Part shown: positions 7,081 through 14,843 of the stretch, in pieces
Position numbering within the stretch: the stretch's first letter is position 1
Layout of the letters: each line of letters opens with the position of its first letter
Assembly: GCA_002371135.1 (NCBI GenBank)
Contig: DFGB01000024.1
Location: 1-27,317, forward strand
Direction of reading: 5' to 3'
Length of the DNA stretch: 27,317 bases
Origin: Verrucomicrobia bacterium UBA3761
Lineage (GTDB): Bacteria; Verrucomicrobiota; Kiritimatiellia; RFP12; UBA1067
Made by a program: the position numbers and the translations under genes
The notes under the pieces: model-generated
The model's input: the letters and a program-made list of their open reading frames with translations, nothing else
What the model was told of the DNA's origin: nothing
Database searches by the model: none

Positions 7081-9293
7081 GACAAACTTTGACGATAATC
7101 TCGGTCCTTGCGGTCGCGACGCTTTTCGCGATTGTCATTCCAGACGCGAACACGGGAACCCCCGCCCAGGCCGCCAAGCCATCCGTCGTTCCCAAGAAAT
7201 ATTATGGCCGCATCGGCCTCAAGATGGCGAGGATGATGCCGAACTTCCACGTCCTCCAGCAGCCGCTCGACGACGAGATTTCCCGCCGCGCGTGGACGAA
7301 TCTCGTCACGTACTACGACTACGACCACTCCGTTTTCTTGCAAAGCGACCTCGACAAGCTTGCCGCGCACGAAACGACGATTGACGATGAATTGCTCTCC
7401 GGCGACATCTGGTTCGGGTTCGAAATCTACGAACTCTACTGCCGCCGCCTCGTAGAGCGCATCAACTTCGCGACGAATCTCCTCAATGCCGCAGCCGCCG
7501 ACACCAATTTCTGGGACTTCACGCAAAACGAAACCTACCGCATCAAGCGCAAGGACGCGCCATGGCCCGCCACGCGCGAGGATGCCGAAGAGCACTGGCG
7601 CAAGCGCATGAAGAACGAGGTCCTCGCCCAAATCGTATCGCGCGAGCTCGATGCCGAGGACGCCGCCCTCGACGGTCCCGTCTCGCTGGAAGCCTCCGTG
7701 GAAGACGAAGCCATGGCCGACGTCATGGACGCGAACGACAAGAACCTTTCGCCTGAAGAGAACCTCGTCAAGAAGTATCGCCAGTACGCGACCGTTCTCA
7801 CCGAGCCGGACGAAGAGGCCGTTCTCCAGCACTATCTCTCCGCCGTCGCTCGCGCCTACGACCCCCACTCGGACTACATGTCGCCCGCCTCCAAGGAGGA
7901 TTTCGACATGGACATGAATCTTTCGCTTTGCGGCGTAGGCGCAGTCCTCTCGATGGACGACGGCGCGCTGAAGATTGCGGAAATCATGCCTGGCGGCCCC
8001 ATGGACCTCGACGGCCGCATAAAGGCGGGCGACAAAATCACCGGCGTCCGCGAGGGCGACGGCGAGATGGAAGACATCATGTGGCAGCCGATCAAGAAGT
8101 CGATTCGCAAAATCCGCGGCAAGAAAGGCACCCGGGTCACTTTGGAAATACTGCCCCGCTCGGATCCTTCCGGCGCGACCCGCAAGTATATCGAACTCGT
8201 CCGCGACGAAATCAAGCTGGAGGATCAGGCCGCGACCGGACGCGTCGAGAAAATCGTGCGCGACGATGTGGAACATAAACTCGGCTACGTCTATCTGCCT
8301 GGATTCTATGGAACGATGGACAAGGCTCCCGGCGATGAAGGATATCGCAGCGCGGCGGAGGACGTGGCGCGGTATTTGGGCGAATTCAACGCACAGGACG
8401 TCGAGGGCCTGGTCCTTGATCTCAGAGGCGATGGCGGCGGCTCGCTCAAGGAGGCCGTCCTCCTTTCGGCCCTCTTCGTCCCTTCGGGCCCCGTCGTGCA
8501 GATCCGCGATACGCGGACCGTTTCGGCCCTTCCCATCCCTCGCGGCAATCCTGTCGTCTTCAAAAAGCCGATGGTCGTCCTGGTCGACCGCGCATCGGCC
8601 TCCGCCTCGGAAATCGTCACCGGCCATTTGCGCGATACTGGACGCGCGATCGTCCTGGGCGATTCGCAGACTCACGGCAAAGGCACCGTGCAGACCGTCC
8701 TCGGCATGGGGCCGGAGAAGTACGGCTCGATGAAAATCACCACCGCACGCTTCTATCGCGTCAACGGCATGTCGACTCAGATGAAAGGCGTCGCCTCTGA
8801 CATCCATCTGCCGTCGCTCCTTGATTCGCTCGATATCGGCGAGGACAAGCTCACGTACGCACTTCCATTCACATATATCCGCAAGGCGGATTACGTCGCA
8901 TGCTGGGACCTCGACAAGTATATCGACGCCGTCAAGCAACGCTCGGATGCCCGTCTTGCGGTCGATGAACGCTATTTGCGGCATCTCGAAAACGTCGCCG
9001 CGATGAAGGCCATCGGCGAGCGCGAGGAAGTTCCGCTCGAAAAAACCGCGCGGACCGCGATGATGCGCTCGGACCGCAAGATTCGCGAGCTCGATGAAGA
9101 GAAGCAAGACGCCAAGAAGGAGAACAAGGGCGAAGAAGCCCCGCGCCGCAAGCGCAATCAGCTCAAGGAGGACGACATCGTTCTCGACGAGGCGTTTGCC
9201 ATCCTTGCCGACATCATACAGCTCAAAGGCGGCGAAACGCTCCCGGCGTCCGACACCCCGCAATTCTACAACAACATGTTCTGGGGCTTTTGA
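7077..9293 (+). CDS. prc: Tail-specific / C-terminal processing protease (Prc/Tsp family)
   Basis: 738 aa from ATG 7077, which overlaps the NERD stop; the open frame continues further upstream but only inside that gene. A signal peptide or anchor (MRQTLTIISVLAVATLFAIV) sends it to the periplasm. Domain order is an N-terminal helical region typical of Tsp (LVTYYDYDHSVFLQSDLDKL, AYDPHSDYMSP), a PDZ domain at about residues 280-370 (GVGAVLS to GRIKAGDKI), and an S41 peptidase domain with DLRGDGGGSL. The Ser-Lys dyad sits in VDRASASASEIVTG (Ser near 509) and HGKGTVQTVLG (Lys near 535). A charged, lysine- and glutamate-rich tail ends in MFWGF. In other bacteria Prc trims periplasmic and lipoprotein substrates and affects cell-wall hydrolases. 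The gene symbol follows the family and is not proof of identical substrates. Confidence 0.92.
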   Translation: MRQTLTIISVLAVATLFAIVIPDANTGTPAQAAKPSVVPKKYYGRIGLKMARMMPNFHVLQQPLDDEISRRAWTNLVTYYDYDHSVFLQSDLDKLAAHETTIDDELLSGDIWFGFEIYELYCRRLVERINFATNLLNAAAADTNFWDFTQNETYRIKRKDAPWPATREDAEEHWRKRMKNEVLAQIVSRELDAEDAALDGPVSLEASVEDEAMADVMDANDKNLSPEENLVKKYRQYATVLTEPDEEAVLQHYLSAVARAYDPHSDYMSPASKEDFDMDMNLSLCGVGAVLSMDDGALKIAEIMPGGPMDLDGRIKAGDKITGVREGDGEMEDIMWQPIKKSIRKIRGKKGTRVTLEILPRSDPSGATRKYIELVRDEIKLEDQAATGRVEKIVRDDVEHKLGYVYLPGFYGTMDKAPGDEGYRSAAEDVARYLGEFNAQDVEGLVLDLRGDGGGSLKEAVLLSALFVPSGPVVQIRDTRTVSALPIPRGNPVVFKKPMVVLVDRASASASEIVTGHLRDTGRAIVLGDSQTHGKGTVQTVLGMGPEKYGSMKITTARFYRVNGMSTQMKGVASDIHLPSLLDSLDIGEDKLTYALPFTYIRKADYVACWDLDKYIDAVKQRSDARLAVDERYLRHLENVAAMKAIGEREEVPLEKTARTAMMRSDRKIRELDEEKQDAKKENKGEEAPRRKRNQLKEDDIVLDEAFAILADIIQLKGGETLPASDTPQFYNNMFWGF

Positions 9294-9300
9294 AAATATG

Positions 9301-9475
9301 GAAATGTGAAAACCCAATCAAGCATTTTTATCGCAGAGACTTGAGAATACTCAGAGGTATTTCAGATTTTCGACATATCTTTCAAATCTCTGCGCCTCTG
9401 CGATAAAAAAAGGAATGCTCGATTGGGTTTCCACGTTTCCACATTCCCACATTTCCTCATTTTCACATTTCATGA
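9301..9475. repeat. Long hairpin with octamer arrays between prc and dapF
   Basis: The 178-bp gap is almost entirely one imperfect inverted repeat, with arms at about 9301-9339 and 9396-9440. The clearest paired block is AAACCCAATC plus AGCATT and TATCGCAGAG. Inside the right half, TCTCTGCG and CCTCTGCG stand in tandem at 9387-9402. From 9428 to 9475 there are six consecutive 8-nt units on the pattern TTYCCACA, the last containing the dapF ATG (9472). A small AATAC/GTATT stem (9347-9362) sits in the loop. It may act as a terminator or processing site after prc. There is no T-run and no Shine-Dalgarno for dapF. Confidence 0.85.
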
Positions 9476-10275
9476 AATCAATTCGCTTTACAAAGATGCA
9501 CGGGGCTGGGAACGATTTCGTTCTCGTAGACGATCTCGGCGGCGAGTTCCCGGTCGAAGACCATCGCAGGATCGCGGCGCTGGCGACGCGACCCGACGGC
9601 ATAGGCTGCGAAGGAATCATCCTCGTACAAAAATCCGAGACGGTCGATTTCAAGATGCGCTTCTTCAATCCAGACGGTACCGAAGCGGACCTCTGCGGCA
9701 ATGGTGCGAGGTGCGTCGCCGCTTTCGCCCGCGAAATCGGCGCGGCGAAAGACGATGCAATGCGCTTTGAAACCGCCGCCGGTTTCGTCGATGCCGAAAT
9801 TCTCGAGCCGGGGCTCGTCAGAATCGCAATGCCGCCACCCAAGAATATGCGAGAAGATTTTGTCGTCGTCGGCGTGCCCCACAAGATCGTGAGCGTCGAA
9901 AATCTTACGAAGACCGACGTTGAAGGAGAGGGGCGCTCTATCCGAAACAGCCCCGAATTCGAGCCGGAAGGGACGAATGTCGACTTCGTCACATACCGCC
10001 AGCCAAATCGTGTTGCAATCAGGACGTACGAACGCGGCGTCGAAGCAGAGACGGGGGCGTGCGGGACGGGGTCCGTCGCGGCCGCCGTGATAGGCGTCGC
10101 AGACTATGGGCTCGAATTCCCGGTCCGCGTCACCACCGCGCTTGGATATGATTTGATCGTCGACGGCGTTTGCAGACCGGATGGAGCATTCGAGTCGCTG
10201 ACCCTGACCGGCCCTGTCAAACGCGTCTTCGTCGGCGAGATGGACTGGGATGCGCTCGATTGCGTGTGTGAATAG
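9472..10275 (+). CDS. dapF: Diaminopimelate epimerase
   Basis: 267 aa from ATG 9472; the frame is open further upstream but only through the hairpin element. DapF interconverts LL- and meso-diaminopimelate for lysine and peptidoglycan synthesis in the cytoplasm. MKSIRFTKMHGAGNDFVLVD is the standard N terminus. The two catalytic cysteines are visible: Cys75 in DGTEADLCGNGARCVA and Cys197 in TYERGVEAETGACGTGS. Asn14 and the NPDGTEADL segment that contacts substrate are also present. Length is typical (about 270 aa). There is no recognisable ribosome-binding site, only the TTYCCACA octamer array, so initiation must rely on something else or on an unusually placed transcript start. Confidence 0.95.
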   Translation: MKSIRFTKMHGAGNDFVLVDDLGGEFPVEDHRRIAALATRPDGIGCEGIILVQKSETVDFKMRFFNPDGTEADLCGNGARCVAAFAREIGAAKDDAMRFETAAGFVDAEILEPGLVRIAMPPPKNMREDFVVVGVPHKIVSVENLTKTDVEGEGRSIRNSPEFEPEGTNVDFVTYRQPNRVAIRTYERGVEAETGACGTGSVAAAVIGVADYGLEFPVRVTTALGYDLIVDGVCRPDGAFESLTLTGPVKRVFVGEMDWDALDCVCE

Positions 10276-10282
10276 CCCACCC

Positions 10283-10311
10283 TTGCCGCAGATGCTCGAT
10301 TATGCTATAAT
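10283..10311 (+). promoter_or_regulatory. Sigma-70-like promoter of the rnf operon
   Basis: TTGCCG at 10283-10288, a 17-bp spacer and TATAAT at 10306-10311 with an extended -10 (TGCTATAAT). The predicted start near 10318 leaves a leader of about 20 nt with an AAGGAAA ribosome-binding site at 10321-10327 before ATG 10338. It starts just after the dapF stop. Confidence 0.8.
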
Positions 10312-10337
10312 ATTGACATCAAGGAAAGAAATCAACC

Positions 10338-10925
10338 ATGAGTTATTATTTGATGATTCTTGTCGGTGCGGTTCTCGTGAACAACTTCGTTCTGAGCCGC
10401 TTTCTGGGTTGTTGCCCGTTCCTTGGCGTGTCCAAGAAGACAGAGACGGCGCTAGGCATGTCCGGCGCGGTCGTTTTTGTGATGACCATCGCTTCCGCCG
10501 TCACTTGGATGCTCGATCATTGGCTCTTGACACCGAACAATCTAGGTTACATCCATACGCTCGCGTTCATTCTCGTCATCGCGGCGCTGGTGCAATTCAT
10601 CGACATCGCGATGAAGCGCTTCCTGCCGCCGCTCCACGCGGCGCTGGGCATCTTCCTTCCGCTGATAACGACCAACTGCGCGGTGCTTGGCGCGGCGGAG
10701 ATCAATTGCAAACAGGGGACAGGCTTCTTCGAAGCGGTATTCTTCAGCTTTGCGGCGGCGATTGGCTTCGGTTTCGCGCTCGTCATCTTTTCCGGCATCC
10801 GCGAGAAGCTGGCCCACGCAAATCCGCCACGCTGCTTCCGCGGCATTGCGCTCGCACTCGTCACGGGCGGGCTCCTTTCGCTGGCGTTCATGGGCTTCTC
10901 CGGCCTCGTGAAATTGCCGTATTGA
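10338..10925 (+). CDS. rnfA: Rnf electron-transport complex subunit A
   Basis: 195 aa, six hydrophobic segments. RnfA (RsxA) is an integral membrane subunit of the ferredoxin:NAD+ oxidoreductase that couples electron flow to Na+ or H+ export. The family signature NNFVLSRFLGCCPFLGVSK is at residues 15-33 and the second cysteine-bearing half-site PLITTNCAVLGAAE is near residue 110. These paired cysteines are thought to bind an iron-sulfur centre in the membrane. First gene of the rnf operon. A 125-bp gap with a hairpin separates it from rnfB, an unusual break inside an rnf operon. Confidence 0.95.
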   Translation: MSYYLMILVGAVLVNNFVLSRFLGCCPFLGVSKKTETALGMSGAVVFVMTIASAVTWMLDHWLLTPNNLGYIHTLAFILVIAALVQFIDIAMKRFLPPLHAALGIFLPLITTNCAVLGAAEINCKQGTGFFEAVFFSFAAAIGFGFALVIFSGIREKLAHANPPRCFRGIALALVTGGLLSLAFMGFSGLVKLPY

Positions 10926-10927
10926 CG

Positions 10928-11035
10928 AATTTTCCGATTTTCGATTTATTGCACGGAGACACAGATGTTTGGGCGCAAATTGAAAATCGAAAAATCGAAA
11001 ATCCCTTTCAACCTTTCAACCATTCAACCTTTCAA
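10928..11035. repeat. Hairpin plus CCTTTCAA octamer array between rnfA and rnfB
   Basis: The left arm (about 10928-10947) carries GATTTTCGATTT and the right arm (10982-11003) carries AAAATCGAAAAATCGAAAAT. The loop is about 34 nt. It is followed at once by four head-to-tail 8-nt units at 11004, 11012, 11020 and 11028: CCTTTCAA three times and CCATTCAA once. A ribosome-binding site (AGGGAG, 11041-11046) for rnfB follows. The hairpin could lower rnfB-G expression relative to rnfA or serve as a cleavage site. Confidence 0.85.
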
Positions 11036-11050
11036 CGTACAGGGAGCGAC

Positions 11051-11860
11051 ATGATAATAGCAATTGTCTGCATAGCCGGGATCGGTCTGGTGGCGGCGGT
11101 GGCGCTTGCACTTGCAGACCGGTATCTCGCGGTCAAGGAAGATCCTCGCATCGGCATGGTTACGGCTGTTCTGCCGGGCGCGAATTGCGGCGGATGCGGG
11201 TTCGCCGGCTGCGACGCATATGCTCGCGCGCTTGTAGCCGGCACTGCGCCCAACGGGGCATGCGCGGCCGGTGGCGACGCGTGCGCCGCCGAGGTCGCGA
11301 AGATCCTGGGCGTCGCCGCCACGGCTACCGAGAAGCGCGTCGCGCTCGTCAAGTGCTGCGGCACGCGCTCCGAGGCCATCCGCGTAGGCGACTACAACGG
11401 CATTTGCGATTGCGCGACCGCCGCCATGACCGCCGGCGGCGACAAGGGATGCAAATTCGGATGTCTTGGATATGGCGCTTGCGCGAACGTCTGCCCCAAA
11501 AACGCCATTACAATACATGACGGTCTTGCGAAAGTCGATAAGCGTCTCTGCATTGGTTGCGGCAAGTGCGTGAAAGCCTGCCCAAAGAATTTGATCGAGC
11601 TCGTGCCCGCGTCTGCGACAATCCACGTCCTGTGCAACAACCCCGTGCGCGGGCCGGAAGTCCGCAAGGTATGCGGCGTCGGCTGCATGGGCTGCCACCT
11701 TTGCGAAAAGAACTCCGGCGGCAAAGAGGCCGGACACTTCACATTTCAGGGCTTCCTGGCCAAGGTCAACTACGAGAACCCGCCAACGGATGCGACGATC
11801 GTCTCCAAGTGCCCCGCCAAGTGCATGATCGAAGATCCCCACTTCGAGACCGGTCACTGA
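11051..11860 (+). CDS. rnfB: Rnf electron-transport complex subunit B (iron-sulfur)
   Basis: 269 aa from ATG 11051 with AGGGAG upstream. The frame is open further upstream but only through rnfA in another phase. RnfB is the membrane-anchored ferredoxin-like subunit that receives electrons from reduced ferredoxin. It has an N-terminal hydrophobic anchor (1-24). The [4Fe-4S] domain GANCGGCGFAGCDAYA lies near residues 45-60. Two ferredoxin-type motifs follow, CLGYGACANVCPKNAI and CIGCGKCVKACPKNLI. There is a further cysteine cluster CGVGCMGCHLCEK and a C-terminal CPAKCM. The number of clusters is normal to generous for RnfB of anaerobes. Confidence 0.95.
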   Translation: MIIAIVCIAGIGLVAAVALALADRYLAVKEDPRIGMVTAVLPGANCGGCGFAGCDAYARALVAGTAPNGACAAGGDACAAEVAKILGVAATATEKRVALVKCCGTRSEAIRVGDYNGICDCATAAMTAGGDKGCKFGCLGYGACANVCPKNAITIHDGLAKVDKRLCIGCGKCVKACPKNLIELVPASATIHVLCNNPVRGPEVRKVCGVGCMGCHLCEKNSGGKEAGHFTFQGFLAKVNYENPPTDATIVSKCPAKCMIEDPHFETGH

Positions 11861-11888
11861 ACTTAAACGCCAAATCCTGCTTTCATCC

Positions 11889-13286
11889 ATGAAAACCGTA
11901 AAGAGTCCATTCAAGTTCAAGGGCGGCGTGCATCCCGACTACAACAAGGAGCTTGCGCGCGACATGCCCATCGAACGCCTGCCGCTTCCGGGCGAACTCG
12001 TTATTTCGATGAGCCAGCATCTCGGGGCGCCTGCGAAATGTATCGTCAAGGCCGGCGACGAAGTAAAGCGCGGCCAGGTGATTGGCGAGAAAAACGGCTT
12101 TATCTCCGTCCTCGTGCGCGCCAGCGCCGACGGCAAGGTGAAGGCGGTCGAGAAGCGCCTCGGCCCTGCAGGCTCCTCCGCCGACGCCGTGATTCTGGAG
12201 ACCGTCCCGCCTGAAGACAACAACCCGGCGCCGATTCTTCCTCCGCTCGATTGGAAAACTGCGACGCGCGAAGAGCTGCTGAAACGTGTCGAGGAAGCCG
12301 GCATTTGCGGCATGGGCGGCGCCGGATTCCCGACCAGCGTAAAACTCAATCCCCCGCCCGGCAAGCGTTGCGAATATCTTGTTCTCAACGGCGCCGAATG
12401 CGAACCGTATCTCACGGCCGACTTCCGCGTGATGCTTGAACGCGCGGACCGCATCCGCGTCGGCGTTGAAATAATGCGCAAGATCCTTGGCATGTGCGCC
12501 GTGAGGATTGCAATAGAGGACAACAAGCCGGAAGCGATAACCGCAATGGAGAAAGCGTTCGCAGATATAGAAGGCAACGTGGAGATCGTCCGTCTGCCGG
12601 TCCTCTATCCGCAAGGCTCGGAAAAGCATCAGATCTACGCGACGGTCGGGCGCATCGTCCCCGAGCCTCCGGCGTTGCCGATCGATGTCGGTTGCGTGGT
12701 GGAGAACGTGGGCACGGTCGCGGCCATAGCCGATGCGGTCGAGAAAGGCGAGCCGCTTCTAGAGCGCGTCACTACCGTTTCTGGCGACGCCGTGGCAACG
12801 CCGAAGAATATTCTCGCGCCAAGCGGAACGAAATACTCCGACCTGGTCGCTTTCTGCGGAGGCGAGAAGGAGCATCCCGCCAAGATCATCTCCGGCGGCA
12901 CGATGATGGGCTTTGCCGTCTCTTCGCTCGATATCGCGACGACGAAGACGACTTCGGGCCTTTTGCTTCTTTCATCCCGCAAGGTCTTCCAGTACGGCTC
13001 CCAGGCGTGCATAAATTGCGGCCGCTGCCTGCGCGCCTGCCCAATGAATCTCAATCCCGCCGAAATCTCCAAGGCCGTCGAGGCCGACGACATCAAAACG
13101 GCCGAGAACGCCCATGTTATGACGTGCATCGAATGCGGCGCCTGTTCGTTCGGCTGTCCGGCGTACAGGACGATTACGCAGTTCTGCCGTCGCGCAAAGG
13201 CGTCGATTCGCGCCCGCATGGCCGCCGAACGCGCGGCCGCCGCCGCCGCCAAAGCCGCTGAAGACGCCAAGAAGGAGGCTAAATAA
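11889..13286 (+). CDS. rnfC: Rnf electron-transport complex subunit C (NADH-binding)
   Basis: 465 aa. RnfC is the peripheral subunit with FMN, NADH and two [4Fe-4S] clusters. It starts MKTVKSPFKFKGGVHPDYNK, the usual RnfC N terminus. Residues near 135-150 (AGICGMGGAGFPTSVK) form the NuoF-like flavin/NAD(H) glycine-rich loop, followed by LVLNGAECEPYLTAD. Two C-terminal iron-sulfur motifs are CINCGRCLRACPM and CIECGACSFGCPA. A short alanine- and lysine-rich tail (about 25 residues) ends the protein, shorter than the long repeat tail of E. coli RsxC. No Shine-Dalgarno is obvious in the 28-bp gap after rnfB. Confidence 0.95.
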   Translation: MKTVKSPFKFKGGVHPDYNKELARDMPIERLPLPGELVISMSQHLGAPAKCIVKAGDEVKRGQVIGEKNGFISVLVRASADGKVKAVEKRLGPAGSSADAVILETVPPEDNNPAPILPPLDWKTATREELLKRVEEAGICGMGGAGFPTSVKLNPPPGKRCEYLVLNGAECEPYLTADFRVMLERADRIRVGVEIMRKILGMCAVRIAIEDNKPEAITAMEKAFADIEGNVEIVRLPVLYPQGSEKHQIYATVGRIVPEPPALPIDVGCVVENVGTVAAIADAVEKGEPLLERVTTVSGDAVATPKNILAPSGTKYSDLVAFCGGEKEHPAKIISGGTMMGFAVSSLDIATTKTTSGLLLLSSRKVFQYGSQACINCGRCLRACPMNLNPAEISKAVEADDIKTAENAHVMTCIECGACSFGCPAYRTITQFCRRAKASIRARMAAERAAAAAAKAAEDAKKEAK

Positions 13287-13287
13287 C

Positions 13288-14295
13288 ATGAAGCCAAAAA
13301 CTCCAGAAAACCACTTCGTCCTTTCCAGTTCTCCGCACGCCCACGCGAATTCATCCGTGCGGCGAATCATGCTCGATGTAATCATCGCCTTGCTGCCCAC
13401 GACGCTGATGGGTATTTGGTTCTTTGGTCTGCCGGCGCTTTGGACTGTGCTCGTTTGCGTTTCCTCTTGCGTCTTGACGGAGCTCGCATGCCGCCTCGCC
13501 ATGAAGCGCGAGAACACCGTAGGCGATCTATCGGCGGTGCTGACCGGCCTTTTGCTCGCTTTGAATCTCCCTGCCGGCATTCCGCTCTGGATGGCGATAG
13601 TCGGTTCGATTTTCGCCATCGCCATCGCAAAGCAGGTGTTTGGCGGGCTTGGCATGAACCCGTTCAACCCCGCTCTCGCCGCCCGCGCTTTCATGCTGAT
13701 TTCCTTTACCGGTCCGATGACTACATGGCTCAGGCCCATATCCCGCTGTTGCTGTTGCGATGCGACCGACGTCACGACCATGGCGACGCCTCTTGCGACA
13801 ATGAAGCGCATGTTTGGCGTCGATGCAACGACGAGCGCCACCCCGCATTTCCCAAAAGCGATGGAGAACCTTCCTTCTCTTTGGGATATGCTCATCGGCA
13901 ATATGCCCGGTTGCATTGGCGAAGTCTCCGCCCTCGCCCTCGCAATCGGCTGCGCCTATCTCCTTTGGCGGAAGGTGATTACGTGGCACATCCCAGCCTC
14001 GTTCATCGCGACGGTGTTCGTCTATTCGCTGATCGCAGGCGGCGCCCCGGCATATGCGCAGGTCCTTACCGGCGGTGTAATGCTTGGCGCATGTTTCATG
14101 GCAACCGATTACGCCACATCTCCTATCACCGCCAAAGGCAAACTAGTCTTCGGCGTCGGTTGCGGGCTTGTCTGCATGTTGATTCGCCAGTTCGGAGGCT
14201 ACCCGGAGGGATGCTCGTTTGCGATTCTAATTATGAACGCCGTCTGCCCGCTCATCAACCGTTGGACCCAGCCCAAACCTTTCGGAGCCAAGTAA
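13288..14295 (+). CDS. rnfD: Rnf electron-transport complex subunit D (FMN-bearing membrane subunit)
   Basis: 335 aa. It is homologous to NqrB, with about nine membrane helices, and carries a covalently linked FMN and probably riboflavin. The recognisable stretch GMNPFNPALAARAF is at about 122-135. The covalent-flavin site is TTMATPLA (164-171), with Thr167 as the likely FMN attachment residue; families usually read (S/T)GAT. Directly before it is an unusual run of four cysteines (Cys154-157, ISRCCCCDATD). The C-terminal segment with the MLGACFMATDYATSP core is typical. AAGGAGG in the end of rnfC serves as ribosome-binding site, and only one base separates the two genes. Confidence 0.94.
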   Translation: MKPKTPENHFVLSSSPHAHANSSVRRIMLDVIIALLPTTLMGIWFFGLPALWTVLVCVSSCVLTELACRLAMKRENTVGDLSAVLTGLLLALNLPAGIPLWMAIVGSIFAIAIAKQVFGGLGMNPFNPALAARAFMLISFTGPMTTWLRPISRCCCCDATDVTTMATPLATMKRMFGVDATTSATPHFPKAMENLPSLWDMLIGNMPGCIGEVSALALAIGCAYLLWRKVITWHIPASFIATVFVYSLIAGGAPAYAQVLTGGVMLGACFMATDYATSPITAKGKLVFGVGCGLVCMLIRQFGGYPEGCSFAILIMNAVCPLINRWTQPKPFGAK

Positions 14296-14296
14296 C

Positions 14297-14824
14297 ATGA
14301 AAAAGATTCTAGGTTTAGTCCTCTCGCTTACCATCATCGCGGGCATCTGCGCCGCCGTGCTCGCCTACGTCAATGGCCTCACGGCAGGCCCGATTGCGGA
14401 AATGCAAGTCAAGAAGGCGCAGGATGCCGCCAAAGCCGTCATGCCCGCCGGAGTCGCGATGCTCGAGAAAGCCGCTAAAGGCGATGTGGAGTATTACATC
14501 GGAAAGTCGGCCTCCGGCGAAATCCTCGGTTATGCTGTCGCGGGGTCCGACCCGGGCGGCTACGGCGGCGATGTCGTTCTCATGGTGGGCTTCGAGGCCG
14601 ACAAGAAAACCGTTGTATGCTACAAAACGCTCTCTGCATCCGAAACGCCCGGACTCGGCATGAAACTCAACACCCCGGAATTCTCCTCCCAGTTTGCAGG
14701 CAAAGCGGCCGATACGCTCAAAGTCCGCAAGGATGGCGGCGAAATCGATGCCATTACATCCGCGACAATCACCTCCCGTGCCGTCTGCGGCGCCATCCAG
14801 GCCGCTGCAAAAGTCATCAATTAG
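14297..14824 (+). CDS. rnfG: Rnf electron-transport complex subunit G (FMN-binding)
   Basis: 175 aa. One N-terminal membrane helix (MKKILGLVLSLTIIAGICAA) and a periplasmic FMN-binding domain. SASETPGLGMKL (113-124) and DAITSATITSRAV (151-163) are the family marks. Thr157 in TSAT is the expected phosphoester-linked FMN residue. It is slightly shorter than E. coli RsxG (about 206 aa). One base after rnfD, with CGGAG as ribosome-binding site. In most rnf operons rnfE follows here; instead a 19-bp gap leads into truB. Confidence 0.93.
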   Translation: MKKILGLVLSLTIIAGICAAVLAYVNGLTAGPIAEMQVKKAQDAAKAVMPAGVAMLEKAAKGDVEYYIGKSASGEILGYAVAGSDPGGYGGDVVLMVGFEADKKTVVCYKTLSASETPGLGMKLNTPEFSSQFAGKAADTLKVRKDGGEIDAITSATITSRAVCGAIQAAAKVIN

Positions 14825-14843
14825 CAAGCAGTTGGCGGTAAGT

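Noticed and set aside
6720..9317. 865-codon open frame on the minus strand across NERD and prc
   Set aside because: It is antisense to two genes with clear catalytic motifs. Its translation is rich in low-complexity Val/Asp/His/Arg and shows no family motif. High-GC codon bias commonly opens this antisense frame.
10250..11050. Long N-terminal extension of rnfB
   Set aside because: The open frame runs through dapF's end and rnfA in another phase. RnfB homology begins at the hydrophobic anchor after ATG 11051, which has a ribosome-binding site.
14694..14843. Earlier start for truB inside rnfG
   Set aside because: The extra 50 residues are rnfG read in another frame; TruB similarity begins after ATG 14844.
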